Assembly (NCBI GenBank): GCA_030739735.1
Contig: JASLYQ010000001.1
Span: 1-64,000 of the forward strand
Source: Alphaproteobacteria bacterium
Lineage (GTDB): Bacteria > Pseudomonadota > Alphaproteobacteria > UBA7887
Direction: 5' to 3'
Length of the DNA: 64,000 nt
In this document: positions 7,560 through 16,468 of the stretch, one piece after another
Layout of the letters: each line of letters opens with the position of its first letter
Position numbering within the stretch: position 1 is the stretch's first letter
Notes under the pieces: generated by a model
Databases searched by the model: none
Seen by the model: only the letters and a program-made list of their open reading frames with translations
Told to the model about the DNA's origin: nothing
Made by a program: the position numbers and the translations under genes

Positions 7560-10082
7560 TCAACCGAACGGTTTCCAAAGTAAAATTAGCTTTGGCAGTA
7601 CAGTGAGTGCTGCCAAAAACGCGATGAGCATTGCCGACGCGACTAGCACACCAAAATAGATAGTGGGGATGAAGTTTGAAAGGACCAAGATAGAGAAGCC
7701 AAAAATTATGGTCATGGCCGTATAGAACACCGCTTTGCCGATATTGGAATGACAAACATGCAAGGTATCCACATAACTGTGAGTAAGTGCATACTCTTCT
7801 CTGAAGCGATAGATATAGTGAATACCATTATCCACTGCGATACCGATGGTGATGGCAGCGATCGTGATGGTCATCATATCCATGGGGATTTCCGCCCACC
7901 CCATTACCCCCAAAACCACCGCGGCACCTAGCAGGTTTGGCAGAATGCCGATAATTGCCAAGGTGACTGACCGGAACAACACTAGGAACATTATCGCAAT
8001 CCCCAACATCACTACACCTATGGTTTTGATCTGCGACTTGAATAGGCTCTGCAGCATGTTGTTGTAGAGAACCAGTAGTCCACTCACGATCACTTCCTGC
8101 TCCTCAAATCCGAGCTTCTCCCCTAAATCACGGTGTACTGTCTCGAGCAACTCATTGCGACGTAAATTCGGTTTTGAATCCAATACACGTGCAAAAATCC
8201 GTGCCTCATTGTCATCGATGGAGACATAAGGGTCGATGAGCATCTTTTTTACATCGGGGGGAATTTTGGTGTACAGGATTGCCAGCTCGAATGCGCCCAA
8301 TTCCTCTTCGGCTATGCCTTCCGCAACCCGCACCGGTGACACGAGCGAAAGCACCTTGCCGATTTCGGGCAGTCCATCGAGGTAGTCGTGTACTTTTTTG
8401 ATGAGTTCGACCTTGTAGGCGGTAAACCAATACTCCGGTAACTTGGCGTTTTTTGCGAATTCACGCTCCATTTCCGCGTACTCAAGCTCCATTTGTATCT
8501 CTTCCTCGCTCAACCCCTCGAGGTCCTCTGGGGTCGGGAAGTAGTCGGAGCCATCGTCGTCGAGATCATCTCCAAAATTTATCAGTATTTCCAGTGGAGT
8601 AGTGCCGCCAAGGTTCTCATCAATGTGCTTGAGACCTTGATAAATCTCGGTGTTGTCGCTGAAGTAGTTGATGAAACTGTTCTCCACACGCAACCGGGTT
8701 ATTCCGGCTACACTCACGACGGTTAAAATTAGCGCCAACACCAGGATCTTGTTGCCCTGTATCTCGGTCATTCGGGCCAGATATTCAGGCAAAAGAAACC
8801 GGCCACTGTCGGAGGTGGGTTTGGACTCGGTTTTTCCCGTCACCATCAGCAACGTGGGGAACAGTAGAAACGAGGTGACAAATGTTACCGCCAAACCGGC
8901 ACTCATCATCCACCCGAAGTCAATGACCGGCTTGATTTCGCTCACGACCAGGGAACTAAAACCTATGATCGTAGTTAGCGCGGTATAAAGACAGGGTTTC
9001 ACCATCTTATGCGTGGTAGTTTTGACCAGCGCTAATTGATCGTCACCAGGATGATCTCGATTGAGTTGTCGGTAACGCACGATCAAATGAATGTTCATAG
9101 AGATGGTAATGATTAGCATAAGAGCGAGGAAGTTTGATGAAATTACGGTGACCTTCCAACCCATCAAACCCAGTACACCTACCATGGATAACCCGGCATA
9201 AAAGCAACTGAGAAGTGGGAGCGCTATCCAGCGAAATTCTCGGAAGATAGCGGTGAGAATAATGACAAGAAATGCTAGAACACCACCGCCAAAGACGATC
9301 AAGTCGTTGCGTACAAATGTCACCATATCATCGGTAATCATCGGCAGGCCGCCGAGATATAAAACGCCATGCTGACGGTACGGCTTGATGATGTTCCTGA
9401 TGTGTGCAACATCGAGGTGGCGTTGCTTATTCAACGCATCATGAGCCTGATCGAATTCAGCGTTGATGTGTTTCAGGGCATGCGCTTCTTTGACGGAGAG
9501 ACCGCTATTTTGTTGTTTGGCCCGCAGCTCATTTCGAGATCGAAGTAAACTGTCGTACTGCTGCTCCTCGACTAATCCCAACAGTAATGCGGTGGTTCGA
9601 CCATCTGCACTTATGATCAGTTCGCGGTAAATGGGGCTATTGAGAAGCTCGTCTTTGGCCTTGGCTCGATCGATCCCGGGTTTCTCCAGGCTTGGAATAT
9701 CGTCGATCATTTCCGTGAACGGTGCGTCTGAAATGTTCAACAGGGGAGCGTCCAGTATCGTAAACACCGTGTCCACGCTGGTGATTTCCGCGAGTTCTTC
9801 ACGGAGTTGCTTCAAAGAGGCTAAAGCCTGGTCCGAGAAGAGATCCTCATCGGGAGTGAACGTCACGACGAGCAAGTCGCCACTCGGATATCGCTCGTGG
9901 ATTTTCCGGAACACCTTGAGGTCTACGTCGTCTTCCAGCAACAAGGAGTCGGCTGATGCGTCCAACTTGAAGTCTTTTGCGTGGTAGCCGAAAAAAACTA
10001 GAATCGAGAGCAGCACGACCAGGACTAACTTGGGATAGTGGAGCACCAGAGTGTCATAGGCCTGCACGGTACGAGACGACAT
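7560..10082 (-). CDS. RND-superfamily (MMPL-type) exporter
   Basis: 840 aa. One membrane segment near residues 17-35 precedes a large periplasmic loop. Five to six membrane segments lie around 250-400, then a second N-terminal-type segment near 437-455, another periplasmic loop rich in Asp/Glu, and a final cluster near 680-835. This two-fold repeat is the RND/MMPL layout. Such proteins move lipids or hydrophobic molecules using the proton gradient. The ATG at 10082 follows an AGAGGAAAC site. Base use differs from the neighbours: a sampled 60-base line (8041-8100) is 48% GC against 58% at 14281-14340. No partner adaptor or channel gene is adjacent. It looks laterally acquired; the substrate is unknown. 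Confidence 0.82.
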   Translation of the reverse strand: MSSRTVQAYDTLVLHYPKLVLVVLLSILVFFGYHAKDFKLDASADSLLLEDDVDLKVFRKIHERYPSGDLLVVTFTPDEDLFSDQALASLKQLREELAEITSVDTVFTILDAPLLNISDAPFTEMIDDIPSLEKPGIDRAKAKDELLNSPIYRELIISADGRTTALLLGLVEEQQYDSLLRSRNELRAKQQNSGLSVKEAHALKHINAEFDQAHDALNKQRHLDVAHIRNIIKPYRQHGVLYLGGLPMITDDMVTFVRNDLIVFGGGVLAFLVIILTAIFREFRWIALPLLSCFYAGLSMVGVLGLMGWKVTVISSNFLALMLIITISMNIHLIVRYRQLNRDHPGDDQLALVKTTTHKMVKPCLYTALTTIIGFSSLVVSEIKPVIDFGWMMSAGLAVTFVTSFLLFPTLLMVTGKTESKPTSDSGRFLLPEYLARMTEIQGNKILVLALILTVVSVAGITRLRVENSFINYFSDNTEIYQGLKHIDENLGGTTPLEILINFGDDLDDDGSDYFPTPEDLEGLSEEEIQMELEYAEMEREFAKNAKLPEYWFTAYKVELIKKVHDYLDGLPEIGKVLSLVSPVRVAEGIAEEELGAFELAILYTKIPPDVKKMLIDPYVSIDDNEARIFARVLDSKPNLRRNELLETVHRDLGEKLGFEEQEVIVSGLLVLYNNMLQSLFKSQIKTIGVVMLGIAIMFLVLFRSVTLAIIGILPNLLGAAVVLGVMGWAEIPMDMMTITIAAITIGIAVDNGIHYIYRFREEYALTHSYVDTLHVCHSNIGKAVFYTAMTIIFGFSILVLSNFIPTIYFGVLVASAMLIAFLAALTVLPKLILLWKPFG

Positions 10083-10240
10083 GGAGTTTCCTCTTTGAGT
10101 AACGCTAATTCAACCGGGGGTACAACAGTGTCACCCAGCTCTGCTCCTTCGACGTAGAATGGTCCATTCTGCAGATTGGCTCGCCGCAAGTCCAACTTCG
10201 AGAATATCGTGCAGCCATGCCTCACTAGGCTCCAGACTCG

Positions 10241-10552
10241 TAACCAATAGCATATCGGAGCAACGAGACAGACGGCAGCGAGGAAACTCTGGGCGAGCCG
10301 GTCGTATCGGGTAGTGATCCTTTAGAAGTCCTTTATGCGCCCGAACATGCCCTCGATGGCATTGCGATCGCGATAGAGGACAGGCGAGAAGCAGTATTTC
10401 CGGCGCCCGTTCACCTTTGGCGGAATGTTAGCTGCCGCGCCTCGGGCCTCGATTTTGCGGCGCACCGCATCGCTGTCGTAGCCCTTGCCGCCGTGAACGA
10501 GGTCGCTGCCGAAGCGCTGAAGTGGTCTCGCAAGGCTGCCGAGCAGGGTCAT
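10241..10552 (-). mobile_element. IS5-family transposase remnant (C-terminal part, nonsense mutation)
   Basis: On the minus strand the segment encodes GGKGYDSDAVRRKIEARGA, then YRDRNAIEGMFGRIKDF with the catalytic-type glutamate. A TAA at 10321-10323 interrupts it, and after it the same frame continues RITTRYDRLAQSFLAA...CYWL, the usual C-terminus of IS5 (IS427-type) transposases. The N-terminal half with the first two aspartates is not found. The copy is therefore dead, and it marks an old insertion beside the exporter gene. Confidence 0.75.
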
Positions 10553-10777
10553 GCAGGAACCCAGTACACCGCGTCGGAATCATGTACGCCAACGGCGAGG
10601 ACGTTCCTGTAAATAACGTTAAGATTTGTGCGTGGTGATCACTTACCAAAGTGTAGGGCGAAGAGGCCGCGGCGAAGAATCTAGATTTAGTCAAAACATA
10701 AATGACCAGCGCCGACATATCCAAAGCCAAGCATTAGCCGCCGGTAGAGCCGGGGCAGCCAACGCTTTCACGACGCT

Positions 10778-10978
10778 GGCCGGCACGGTCGCGCTTGGCG
10801 ATGAAATTCTCAATCTTGTCCTGGTCGAGGGGCAGGGCGAAGGCCACCGCAGAGCGTGCGCTGGGCAGCACGTATTCGAGAACGGTCGAGGGCGCCCCCG
10901 GCCAGGGTCTGGCGCATCGTGATACCCACCGCGCAGGCGCCGTAGTCCCTGACGATCTCCTTGACTTTGGTGGTGAGC
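10778..10978 (-). pseudogene. Broken partial duplicate of the QueG-like gene start
   Basis: This stretch matches 12158-12362, the first 65-70 codons of the Fe-S protein gene, with only scattered substitutions. Read on the minus strand it gives LTTKVKEIVRDYGACAVGIT, then after a small deletion in the GGCGG/CCCCC tract the frame shifts and continues LEYVLPSARSAVAFALPLDQ. No rest of the gene follows. It sits between the IS5 remnant and the tandem repeat, so transposition or recombination probably copied the fragment. Overlapping ORFs in other frames here are not genes. Confidence 0.8.
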
Positions 10979-11007
10979 CAGCGGCGGCGGAGCGGTAACT
11001 GACATGA

Positions 11008-11093
11008 TTGTACCCCGTCAGCGCTTAGTGGACAGATTGGGTTGATTTCCTTGTACCCCGTCAGCGCTTAGTGGACAGATTGGGTTGATTTCC
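11008..11093. repeat. Perfect 43-bp tandem duplication
   Basis: Bases 11008-11050 and 11051-11093 are identical 43-bp units in direct tandem, beginning TTGTACCCCGTCAGCGC and ending GGTTGATTTCC. Identity over the whole unit means the duplication is recent. Each unit contains an IS-end-like core (CGTCAGCGCTTAGTGGACA) that recurs inverted and imperfect at 11177-11195. Confidence 0.95.
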
Positions 11094-11199
11094 TAAGGGA
11101 GTGTTTCTGTCTCATCTTCGTTCCCTTCGGTCACTACGATGAGACAGAAATCCTCCCTTATGCAATCCGACTAGTGTGTCCCATAGGCGCTGACGTCAA
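11094..11199. mobile_element. Probable IS/MITE end remnant with long hairpin
   Basis: TAAGGGAG and TTTCTGTCTCAT at 11094-11115 pair with ATGAGACAGAAA and CTCCCTTA at about 11139-11160, giving an interrupted stem of 8 plus 12 bp. Right of it, TGTCCCATAGGCGCTGACG at 11177-11195 is an imperfect inverted copy of the core of the 43-bp repeat. The ensemble resembles the two ends of a small insertion element with its middle missing. The family cannot be fixed by eye. Confidence 0.45.
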
Positions 11200-11252
11200 A
11201 CACTTACGTTATTGGAAATACGAAAAGGCAGAATAACAGGTACCTATCACCG

Positions 11253-12374
11253 TTATGAGCGCCGCCGGCGGCGGCCGTAGAGCTCGATGTCGGAGTACGC
11301 CTCCTGGTCCGGCTCGTAGAGGGCGCGACGGGCGGGCGTCATCTCGGCCAAGCGGCGCTCACCCTCTTCCGGTGACACTGCCTCCAAGCTGCCGTCCGGG
11401 CTCTGCACCACAACGCCGCTCGACTGCAGCAGCTTGAGGCGGCGCTGGCGCTCCTCGGAGGTCGGGGCGCAGACCAGCATGCAGCTGCCGCAGGTCAGGT
11501 TTACGTCCTTGCCCGTATTCTCGTAAACCAACGGCTGGTGCAGCACGCCTCCGTCCAGCTCGGGCCGCCGCTTCCAGGCTTCGACCGCGTCCACCAGCAC
11601 CCGGCGCAAATCTCCGTCCTGCTTGGGAATGGGAAAGCGACCCGGCGACCAAGTCGACCATTTGCCCGAGGGGTGCAGCCCGGAATAGCCGGCGCAGACA
11701 TAGCCGCAGCGATTGTAGTGGCGGCGCCTAGCGTAAGTGAACGTGAGGCCACCCATGGTGACGCTCGCCATATCGCTCTTACCTTCGTGCAGAAAGGCCG
11801 AGGGGCAGGCGGCAGCGCACTCCATTTGCTCGCATTGGCAAAAATTATCCTCAGCCGGCAGCGGCTCCGTGGGCTCGAGTTCCGCGGTGGTGACCGCCGT
11901 GGCCAGGCTGACCATGGCGCCGTTTTCGGGCGTCAGCACATTGCCCGAGAAGCCGAACCAGCCGACGCCACCGCGCACCGCCAGCATGCGATGCGACAAG
12001 TCGGGGCGCAGATGGCGGGGCTGAGACTCGGCGTCGTTGCGGTAGACCTCGTTCGACAGCACGCCCACCGAGGCGTAGCCGAAATGAGCGATGTAGCCAG
12101 CGATCTGCGCCGCGATGCCGCTAGCCATGGTGCCGGTGCGGCTGTAGTCGTCCTGATGGCCGGAACGGTCGCGCTTGGCAATGAAATCCTCGATCTTGTC
12201 CTGGTCGAGGGGCAGAGCGAAGGTCACCGCCGAGCAGGCGCCGGGCAGCACGTACTCGAGATCGGTCGAGGGCGGTCCCCCGGCCAGGGTCTCGCGCGTG
12301 GTGATACCAACCGCGCAGGCGCCGTAGTCCCTGGCGATCTCCTTGACCTTGGCGGTGAGCATCGCGTTGTCCAT
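11253..12374 (-). CDS. QueG-like 4Fe-4S protein (epoxyqueuosine reductase-related)
   Basis: 373 aa. The N-terminal part (KVKEIARDYGACAVGI) matches the cobalamin-binding half of QueG and reductive-dehalogenase-related proteins. Cysteine groups follow: FCQCEQMECAAACPS, NRCGYVCAGY and LTCGSCMLVCAP. Their spacing departs from the two standard ferredoxin clusters of true QueG, so a separate function is likely; the tail is arginine-rich. The ATG at 12374 shares a base with the hemN stop (TGATG), so it is the second gene of a hemN operon. Redox work under low oxygen, possibly corrinoid-dependent, is an inference from that linkage. A broken copy of its 5' end lies at 10778-10978. Confidence 0.7.
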   Translation of the reverse strand: MDNAMLTAKVKEIARDYGACAVGITTRETLAGGPPSTDLEYVLPGACSAVTFALPLDQDKIEDFIAKRDRSGHQDDYSRTGTMASGIAAQIAGYIAHFGYASVGVLSNEVYRNDAESQPRHLRPDLSHRMLAVRGGVGWFGFSGNVLTPENGAMVSLATAVTTAELEPTEPLPAEDNFCQCEQMECAAACPSAFLHEGKSDMASVTMGGLTFTYARRRHYNRCGYVCAGYSGLHPSGKWSTWSPGRFPIPKQDGDLRRVLVDAVEAWKRRPELDGGVLHQPLVYENTGKDVNLTCGSCMLVCAPTSEERQRRLKLLQSSGVVVQSPDGSLEAVSPEEGERRLAEMTPARRALYEPDQEAYSDIELYGRRRRRS

Positions 12375-13723
12375 CAGACTGCCTGTGAATGACGGCCAGC
12401 GCCACGGCCGAGATAGGTGTCGAAGCAGGCTGCGACGGTGCGCACGTAGGGGCGGCCGAGCGATGTGATGTGCAGCGTGCCGCCCTTCCGGCTCACGAGC
12501 CCGTCGCGCTCGAGCTCGGCGAGGCCGTCCACATCAGCGAGCGCGGCATCCGGATCAACGTCATGCTGACGGCAAAGCGCCCGCACATCGGCGGCGAAAT
12601 CACACATCAGACGCTCGATGATGGCACGGCAGGCGCGGTCCCGCGCGTCGAGCGCGATGCCGCGCTCGGTAGCAAACTCACCCGCCAACACGGCGTTGCG
12701 ATAGGCGCGCATATCGCCGGTGTTCTGGGCATAGCCTTGCGGCAGGGCGCTGATCGCCGAGGCGCCAAAGCCTATCAGGGCGACGGCCGCATCATCGGTA
12801 TAGCCCTGGAAATTGCGGTGCAGGCCGCCATCCTCAAGGTGCTTGGCCATGGCATCATCAGCGCGGGAAAAATGATCCATGCCGATGCGGCGATAGCCGT
12901 GGAATTCGAGCCGCCTTGCCGCGGTATCGGCCTGGGCGGCGCGCCCCTGCGGTCCTGCCAGCGCGGCTTCTTCTATCATTTGCTGATGCTTGCGCATCCA
13001 CGGCACATGGGCGTAGCCGAACATGGCCACCCGGTCGGGCGCCAGGGCCACCGCCTGGTCCACCGTGCGTGCGATATCGGCCTCGGTCTGATGGGGCAGG
13101 CCGTACATCAAATCAAAATTGAGCGCTGCGACACCTGCCTGACGGAGCATGGTCACCGCATCGGCGACCATTTCCACCGGCTGGACACGGTTGATCGCCT
13201 GCTGCACCTCCTCGGTAAAGTCCTGTACCCCGAGACTGGCGCGGCTGACACCCTCGTGGCCCAGCCTGTCAGCCATCACCGGTGTCAAGGTGGTGGGATC
13301 TATCTCGATGGCGATCTCGGCCTCAGGCGTAATCGCGAAATGTCGGCGCAGCGCCGCCATCAAATCCGCGAAGCTCTCTTCGCCGAGCTGCGTCGGCGTG
13401 CCACCGCCGAAATGCACATGCGAGACCGGCATGTTGACGGGCAACGCCGCTACCGCGATCTCGATCTCGCGCACCAGCACATCTGCATAGGCAGCGATGC
13501 GCAGCGGATCGTTGGAGATCGTGGTGTGGCAGCCACAATACCAGCACAACCGGTCGCAAAAGGGCACATGGATATAGAGCGACAGCGGAGCCGTAGCGTC
13601 GAGCGCCTCCAGCCAGCCGCCAAAGGCCGCCCCGTCGACGCCGTCATGGAAATGCGGCGCGGTCGGATAGCTGGTGTAACGCGGCACGCGCGCGCTACCA
13701 TATTTCGCGACAGAATCCACCAT
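12374..13723 (-). CDS. hemN: Oxygen-independent coproporphyrinogen III oxidase
   Basis: 449 aa. The radical SAM motif reads IHVPFCDRLCWYCGCHT, with CxxxCxxC plus the extra HemN cysteine. The GGGTP segment and the YTSYPTAPHF start are typical of bona fide HemN rather than HemW. It converts coproporphyrinogen III to protoporphyrinogen IX without oxygen, using two SAM. I chose ATG 13723, which opens MVDSVAKYGSARVPRYTSYP; the ORF extends 39 codons upstream but that part does not look like HemN. The stop overlaps the QueG-like gene start. An FNR-type box lies just upstream, which fits induction at low oxygen. Confidence 0.93.
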   Translation of the reverse strand: MVDSVAKYGSARVPRYTSYPTAPHFHDGVDGAAFGGWLEALDATAPLSLYIHVPFCDRLCWYCGCHTTISNDPLRIAAYADVLVREIEIAVAALPVNMPVSHVHFGGGTPTQLGEESFADLMAALRRHFAITPEAEIAIEIDPTTLTPVMADRLGHEGVSRASLGVQDFTEEVQQAINRVQPVEMVADAVTMLRQAGVAALNFDLMYGLPHQTEADIARTVDQAVALAPDRVAMFGYAHVPWMRKHQQMIEEAALAGPQGRAAQADTAARRLEFHGYRRIGMDHFSRADDAMAKHLEDGGLHRNFQGYTDDAAVALIGFGASAISALPQGYAQNTGDMRAYRNAVLAGEFATERGIALDARDRACRAIIERLMCDFAADVRALCRQHDVDPDAALADVDGLAELERDGLVSRKGGTLHITSLGRPYVRTVAACFDTYLGRGAGRHSQAV

Positions 13724-13757
13724 GCTTGGCTTATCCCTATTCCACGCCGTTGGCACC

Positions 13758-13771
13758 TTGATTGAGGTCAA
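13758..13771 (-). promoter_or_regulatory. FNR/ANR-type box upstream of hemN
   Basis: TTGATTGAGGTCAA matches the FNR-family consensus TTGAT-N4-ATCAA at 9 of 10 positions. Its centre lies about 41 bases upstream of the hemN ATG. hemN is a classical FNR/ANR/FixK target, so anaerobic activation is likely. The short distance would put a class II start site almost at the ATG. Confidence 0.65.
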
Positions 13772-14060
13772 CCACCACTGCCGAGATGGCCGCGTCCCGA
13801 TCGCCGCGCCGACTTCGCCGATAGATACACATGTTCGCATACCACAAGGCGCGCTCGCCTGCGAGTTGTCAGCGCCAATCGGACACCAGCGGCGGCCTCA
13901 CGCAGCACAGCATGCCGAGAGCGCGGACTTCGCCAAAATTCTGGCTCGATCCAGCATGGCAGCGGTGGTAGCGGCAAAGGCGGCAAAGGCGCAAGTGCAT
14001 CATTTGCCACTCACCCCTCCTTGTGATCATAATCCGCGCTTCGATTCAGGAGGGCCGAGC

Positions 14061-15548
14061 ATGGGCGATGCGGGCGTGATAGTGGTTGGCGGCGGCAACG
14101 CCGCCATGTGTGCAGCCCTAGCGGCCCTTGAGAAAGGCGCCTCGGTGTTGGTGCTCGAACGGGCGAACGAGGACGAGCGCGGTGGCAACACGCGCTTTAC
14201 CGCCGGTGCCATGCGTGTCGCCTATGACGGCCTCGACGATCTCTTGCAGATCATGCCAGACCTCAGCGAGGACGAGCGCGCAAACACCGATTTTGGCAAC
14301 TACCCGGCCGACCAGTTCTTCGACGACATGGCGCGGGTCACGGAATACCGGGCCAATCCGGACCTGGTCGAGGTGCTGGTGCGCCAGAGCCAACCGACGC
14401 TCGTCTGGATGCGTGAACAAGGCATCCGCTTCATGCCCATGTATGGCCGCCAGGCCTTCAAGATCGACGGCCGCTTCCGCTTCTGGGGCGGGCTGACGGT
14501 GGAGGCCTGGGGCGGTGGTGCGGGACTCTGCGAAGCCGAGTTCCGGGCAGTCGAGAAAGCGGGCGCCGAGATCCGTTACGGCGCCCGCGTGATCTCGCTG
14601 GTGCAGGACGGCCCGCGGGTCTGCGGTGTGGTTCTCCGCCAGGGCGGGTACGAGGAGACGCTGCACGCCAAGGCTGTCGTGCTCGCCTGCGGCGGCTTCG
14701 AGGCCAATGCCGAGTGGCGGACGCGCTACCTCGGGCCCGGCTGGGACCTCGCCAAGGTGCGCGGCAGCCGCTTCAACACCGGTGACGGCATCCGCATGGC
14801 GCTCGATGCAGGTGCCGTGGCGGCAGGTAACTGGTCAGGGTGCCATGCGGTAGGCTGGGATCGCAACGCACCGCCCTTCGGCGATCTTGCGGTCGGCGAC
14901 GGCTTCCAGAAGCACAGCTATCCCTTCGGCATCATGGTCAATGGAGAAGGCAAGCGCTTTGTCGACGAGGGTGCGGATTTTCGCAACTACACCTATGCCA
15001 AATATGGCCGCCGTATCCTCCAGCAACCAGGACAATTCGCCTGGCAAATCTTTGATGCCAAAGTAGAACACTTGCTACGCGATGAATATCATATACGTGA
15101 GGTCACCAAGGTCACGGCTGACACCCTAGAGAATCTGGCAGCTCGGCTCGATGACGTTGACACCCAGGCCTTTCTGGAGACGATCGCCGCTTTCAACACA
15201 GCGGTGCGCGACGACATCGCCTTCGACCCGACGGTCAAGGACGGCCGCTGCACCGAAGGGCTGACCCTGGCCAAGAGCAATTGGGCCAATGCCCTAGATA
15301 CACCGCCCTACAGCGCCTACGCGATAACCTGCGGTGTGACCTTCACATTCGGGGGCATCGCCATCACGCCAGATTGTGCCGTGGCCGAGACCGACGGCGG
15401 CACCATTCCCGGCCTCTTTGCCGCGGGGGAACTGGTCGGCGATCTCTTCTATTTCAACTATCCCGGCGGTACCGGGTTGACCTCGGGCTCGGTCTTCGGG
15501 CGCATCGCCGGTTGCGGCGCAGCCGATTTCGCGAAGGGGAACGGATGA
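14061..15548 (+). CDS. tcuA: FAD-dependent tricarballylate dehydrogenase-like flavoprotein
   Basis: 495 aa. The FAD-binding motif VVGGGNAAMCAALAALEKGA opens the protein, and the FAD-binding-2 domain continues with GGNTRFTAGAMR, VVLACGGFEAN and the C-terminal FYFNYPGGTGLTSGSVFGR. The overall pattern matches TcuA, which oxidises tricarballylate to cis-aconitate, though other fumarate-reductase-type flavoproteins are close. ATG 14061 is chosen because AGGAGGG precedes it and the FAD motif starts six residues later; the frame is open farther upstream but carries no homology. It overlaps the next gene by ATGA. No TcuB electron acceptor or tricarballylate transporter is adjacent, so the substrate is not certain. 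Confidence 0.75.
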   Translation: MGDAGVIVVGGGNAAMCAALAALEKGASVLVLERANEDERGGNTRFTAGAMRVAYDGLDDLLQIMPDLSEDERANTDFGNYPADQFFDDMARVTEYRANPDLVEVLVRQSQPTLVWMREQGIRFMPMYGRQAFKIDGRFRFWGGLTVEAWGGGAGLCEAEFRAVEKAGAEIRYGARVISLVQDGPRVCGVVLRQGGYEETLHAKAVVLACGGFEANAEWRTRYLGPGWDLAKVRGSRFNTGDGIRMALDAGAVAAGNWSGCHAVGWDRNAPPFGDLAVGDGFQKHSYPFGIMVNGEGKRFVDEGADFRNYTYAKYGRRILQQPGQFAWQIFDAKVEHLLRDEYHIREVTKVTADTLENLAARLDDVDTQAFLETIAAFNTAVRDDIAFDPTVKDGRCTEGLTLAKSNWANALDTPPYSAYAITCGVTFTFGGIAITPDCAVAETDGGTIPGLFAAGELVGDLFYFNYPGGTGLTSGSVFGRIAGCGAADFAKGNG

Positions 15549-16450
15549 TGGCGAGCCCACTTGGCTTCATCGGCCTCGGCGTCATGGGCGGGCCCATGTG
15601 CCGCAATCTGGTGACCAAGTCGGGACTGCCGGTAATTGCCTACGACATCCGCCAGGAGCCTCTCGACCGGCTTGCCGAAGCCGGCGCGCGCGCTGTCGCA
15701 GGCATCGTTGAGGTAGCGGCCGAGGCGGACGTGATCTTCCTGTCACTGCCCGGGCATGCGGAGCTGGAAGCCGTTGGCTCCGAGTTGCTCTCGGCCGCAC
15801 GCCGGGGATCGGTCGTTGTCGATACCAGCACCGTTCCAGTGGCGCTGACCCGGGACATGGCGGCCCGCTTTGCAAAACAAGGCATGGACTACGCGGATGC
15901 TCCGGTAGCGCGTACGCGCGCGGCAGCCGAGGCGGGCACGCTTGCGGTCATGGTCGGTGCCAAGGATGCTGTGCTTGCACGCATTCGCCCGCACCTCGCC
16001 TGTTTTGCCAGCGACATCAGCCATTGCGGCGGCATCGGCGCGGGCCAGGTCGGCAAGCTGATGAACAACATGGTACTGTTCCAGAGCGTGGTCGCATTAT
16101 CTGAAGCGCTAACCATCGCACGGCGCGCGGGCGTCGATGGCGAGCGCTTGTTCGAGACCCTGTCAACTGGCTCTGCCGACAGCTTCGCGCTGCGCAATCA
16201 CGGCATGAAGGCGCTGATGCCGGGAGACTTTCCGGAACGTGCCTTCTCCGCCCGCTACGCCCTGGAAGACTTGCGCTATGCCATGCAGCTCGCAGCCGAC
16301 GGCGGTGTCGCAGTGCCCGGCGCCGAAACCGCCGCGAGCATGCTGGAAGCCGCTATCGCCGCCGGCCATGGCGACGAATACCACCCAACGATATTGAACG
16401 TGGTGGAAAAGCGTTCGGGCGTGTCCAACAGCCCCGCCAACGCCCGCTGA
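15545..16450 (+). CDS. NAD(P)-dependent beta-hydroxyacid dehydrogenase
   Basis: 301 aa. The Rossmann motif GFIGLGVMGGPMCRNL, the substrate-binding stretch (here DAPVARTRAAAEAGTL) and the catalytic lysine in GAGQVGKLMNNMV match the 3-hydroxyisobutyrate / tartronate-semialdehyde reductase family. It interconverts a short beta-hydroxyacid and its semialdehyde in the cytoplasm. The start ATG overlaps the stop of the TcuA-like gene, so both are one operon. Because mmsA lies at 25708-27204, 3-hydroxyisobutyrate is a candidate substrate, but family members differ only in subtle residues. Confidence 0.83.
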   Translation: MMASPLGFIGLGVMGGPMCRNLVTKSGLPVIAYDIRQEPLDRLAEAGARAVAGIVEVAAEADVIFLSLPGHAELEAVGSELLSAARRGSVVVDTSTVPVALTRDMAARFAKQGMDYADAPVARTRAAAEAGTLAVMVGAKDAVLARIRPHLACFASDISHCGGIGAGQVGKLMNNMVLFQSVVALSEALTIARRAGVDGERLFETLSTGSADSFALRNHGMKALMPGDFPERAFSARYALEDLRYAMQLAADGGVAVPGAETAASMLEAAIAAGHGDEYHPTILNVVEKRSGVSNSPANAR

Positions 16451-16468
16451 ACTTCCGCTCGAACCGCC

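Noticed and set aside
10626-11005. ORFs on both strands over the duplicated fragment
   Set aside because: They are alternative frames of the broken QueG-like duplicate; no start, domain or ribosome site supports them.
11008-11093. Tandem repeat as a CRISPR array
   Set aside because: There are only two units with no spacer between them and no cas genes.
12389-13765. 458-codon ORF opposite hemN
   Set aside because: It is antisense to a well-supported radical SAM gene and has no recognisable motif; it is a by-product of high GC.
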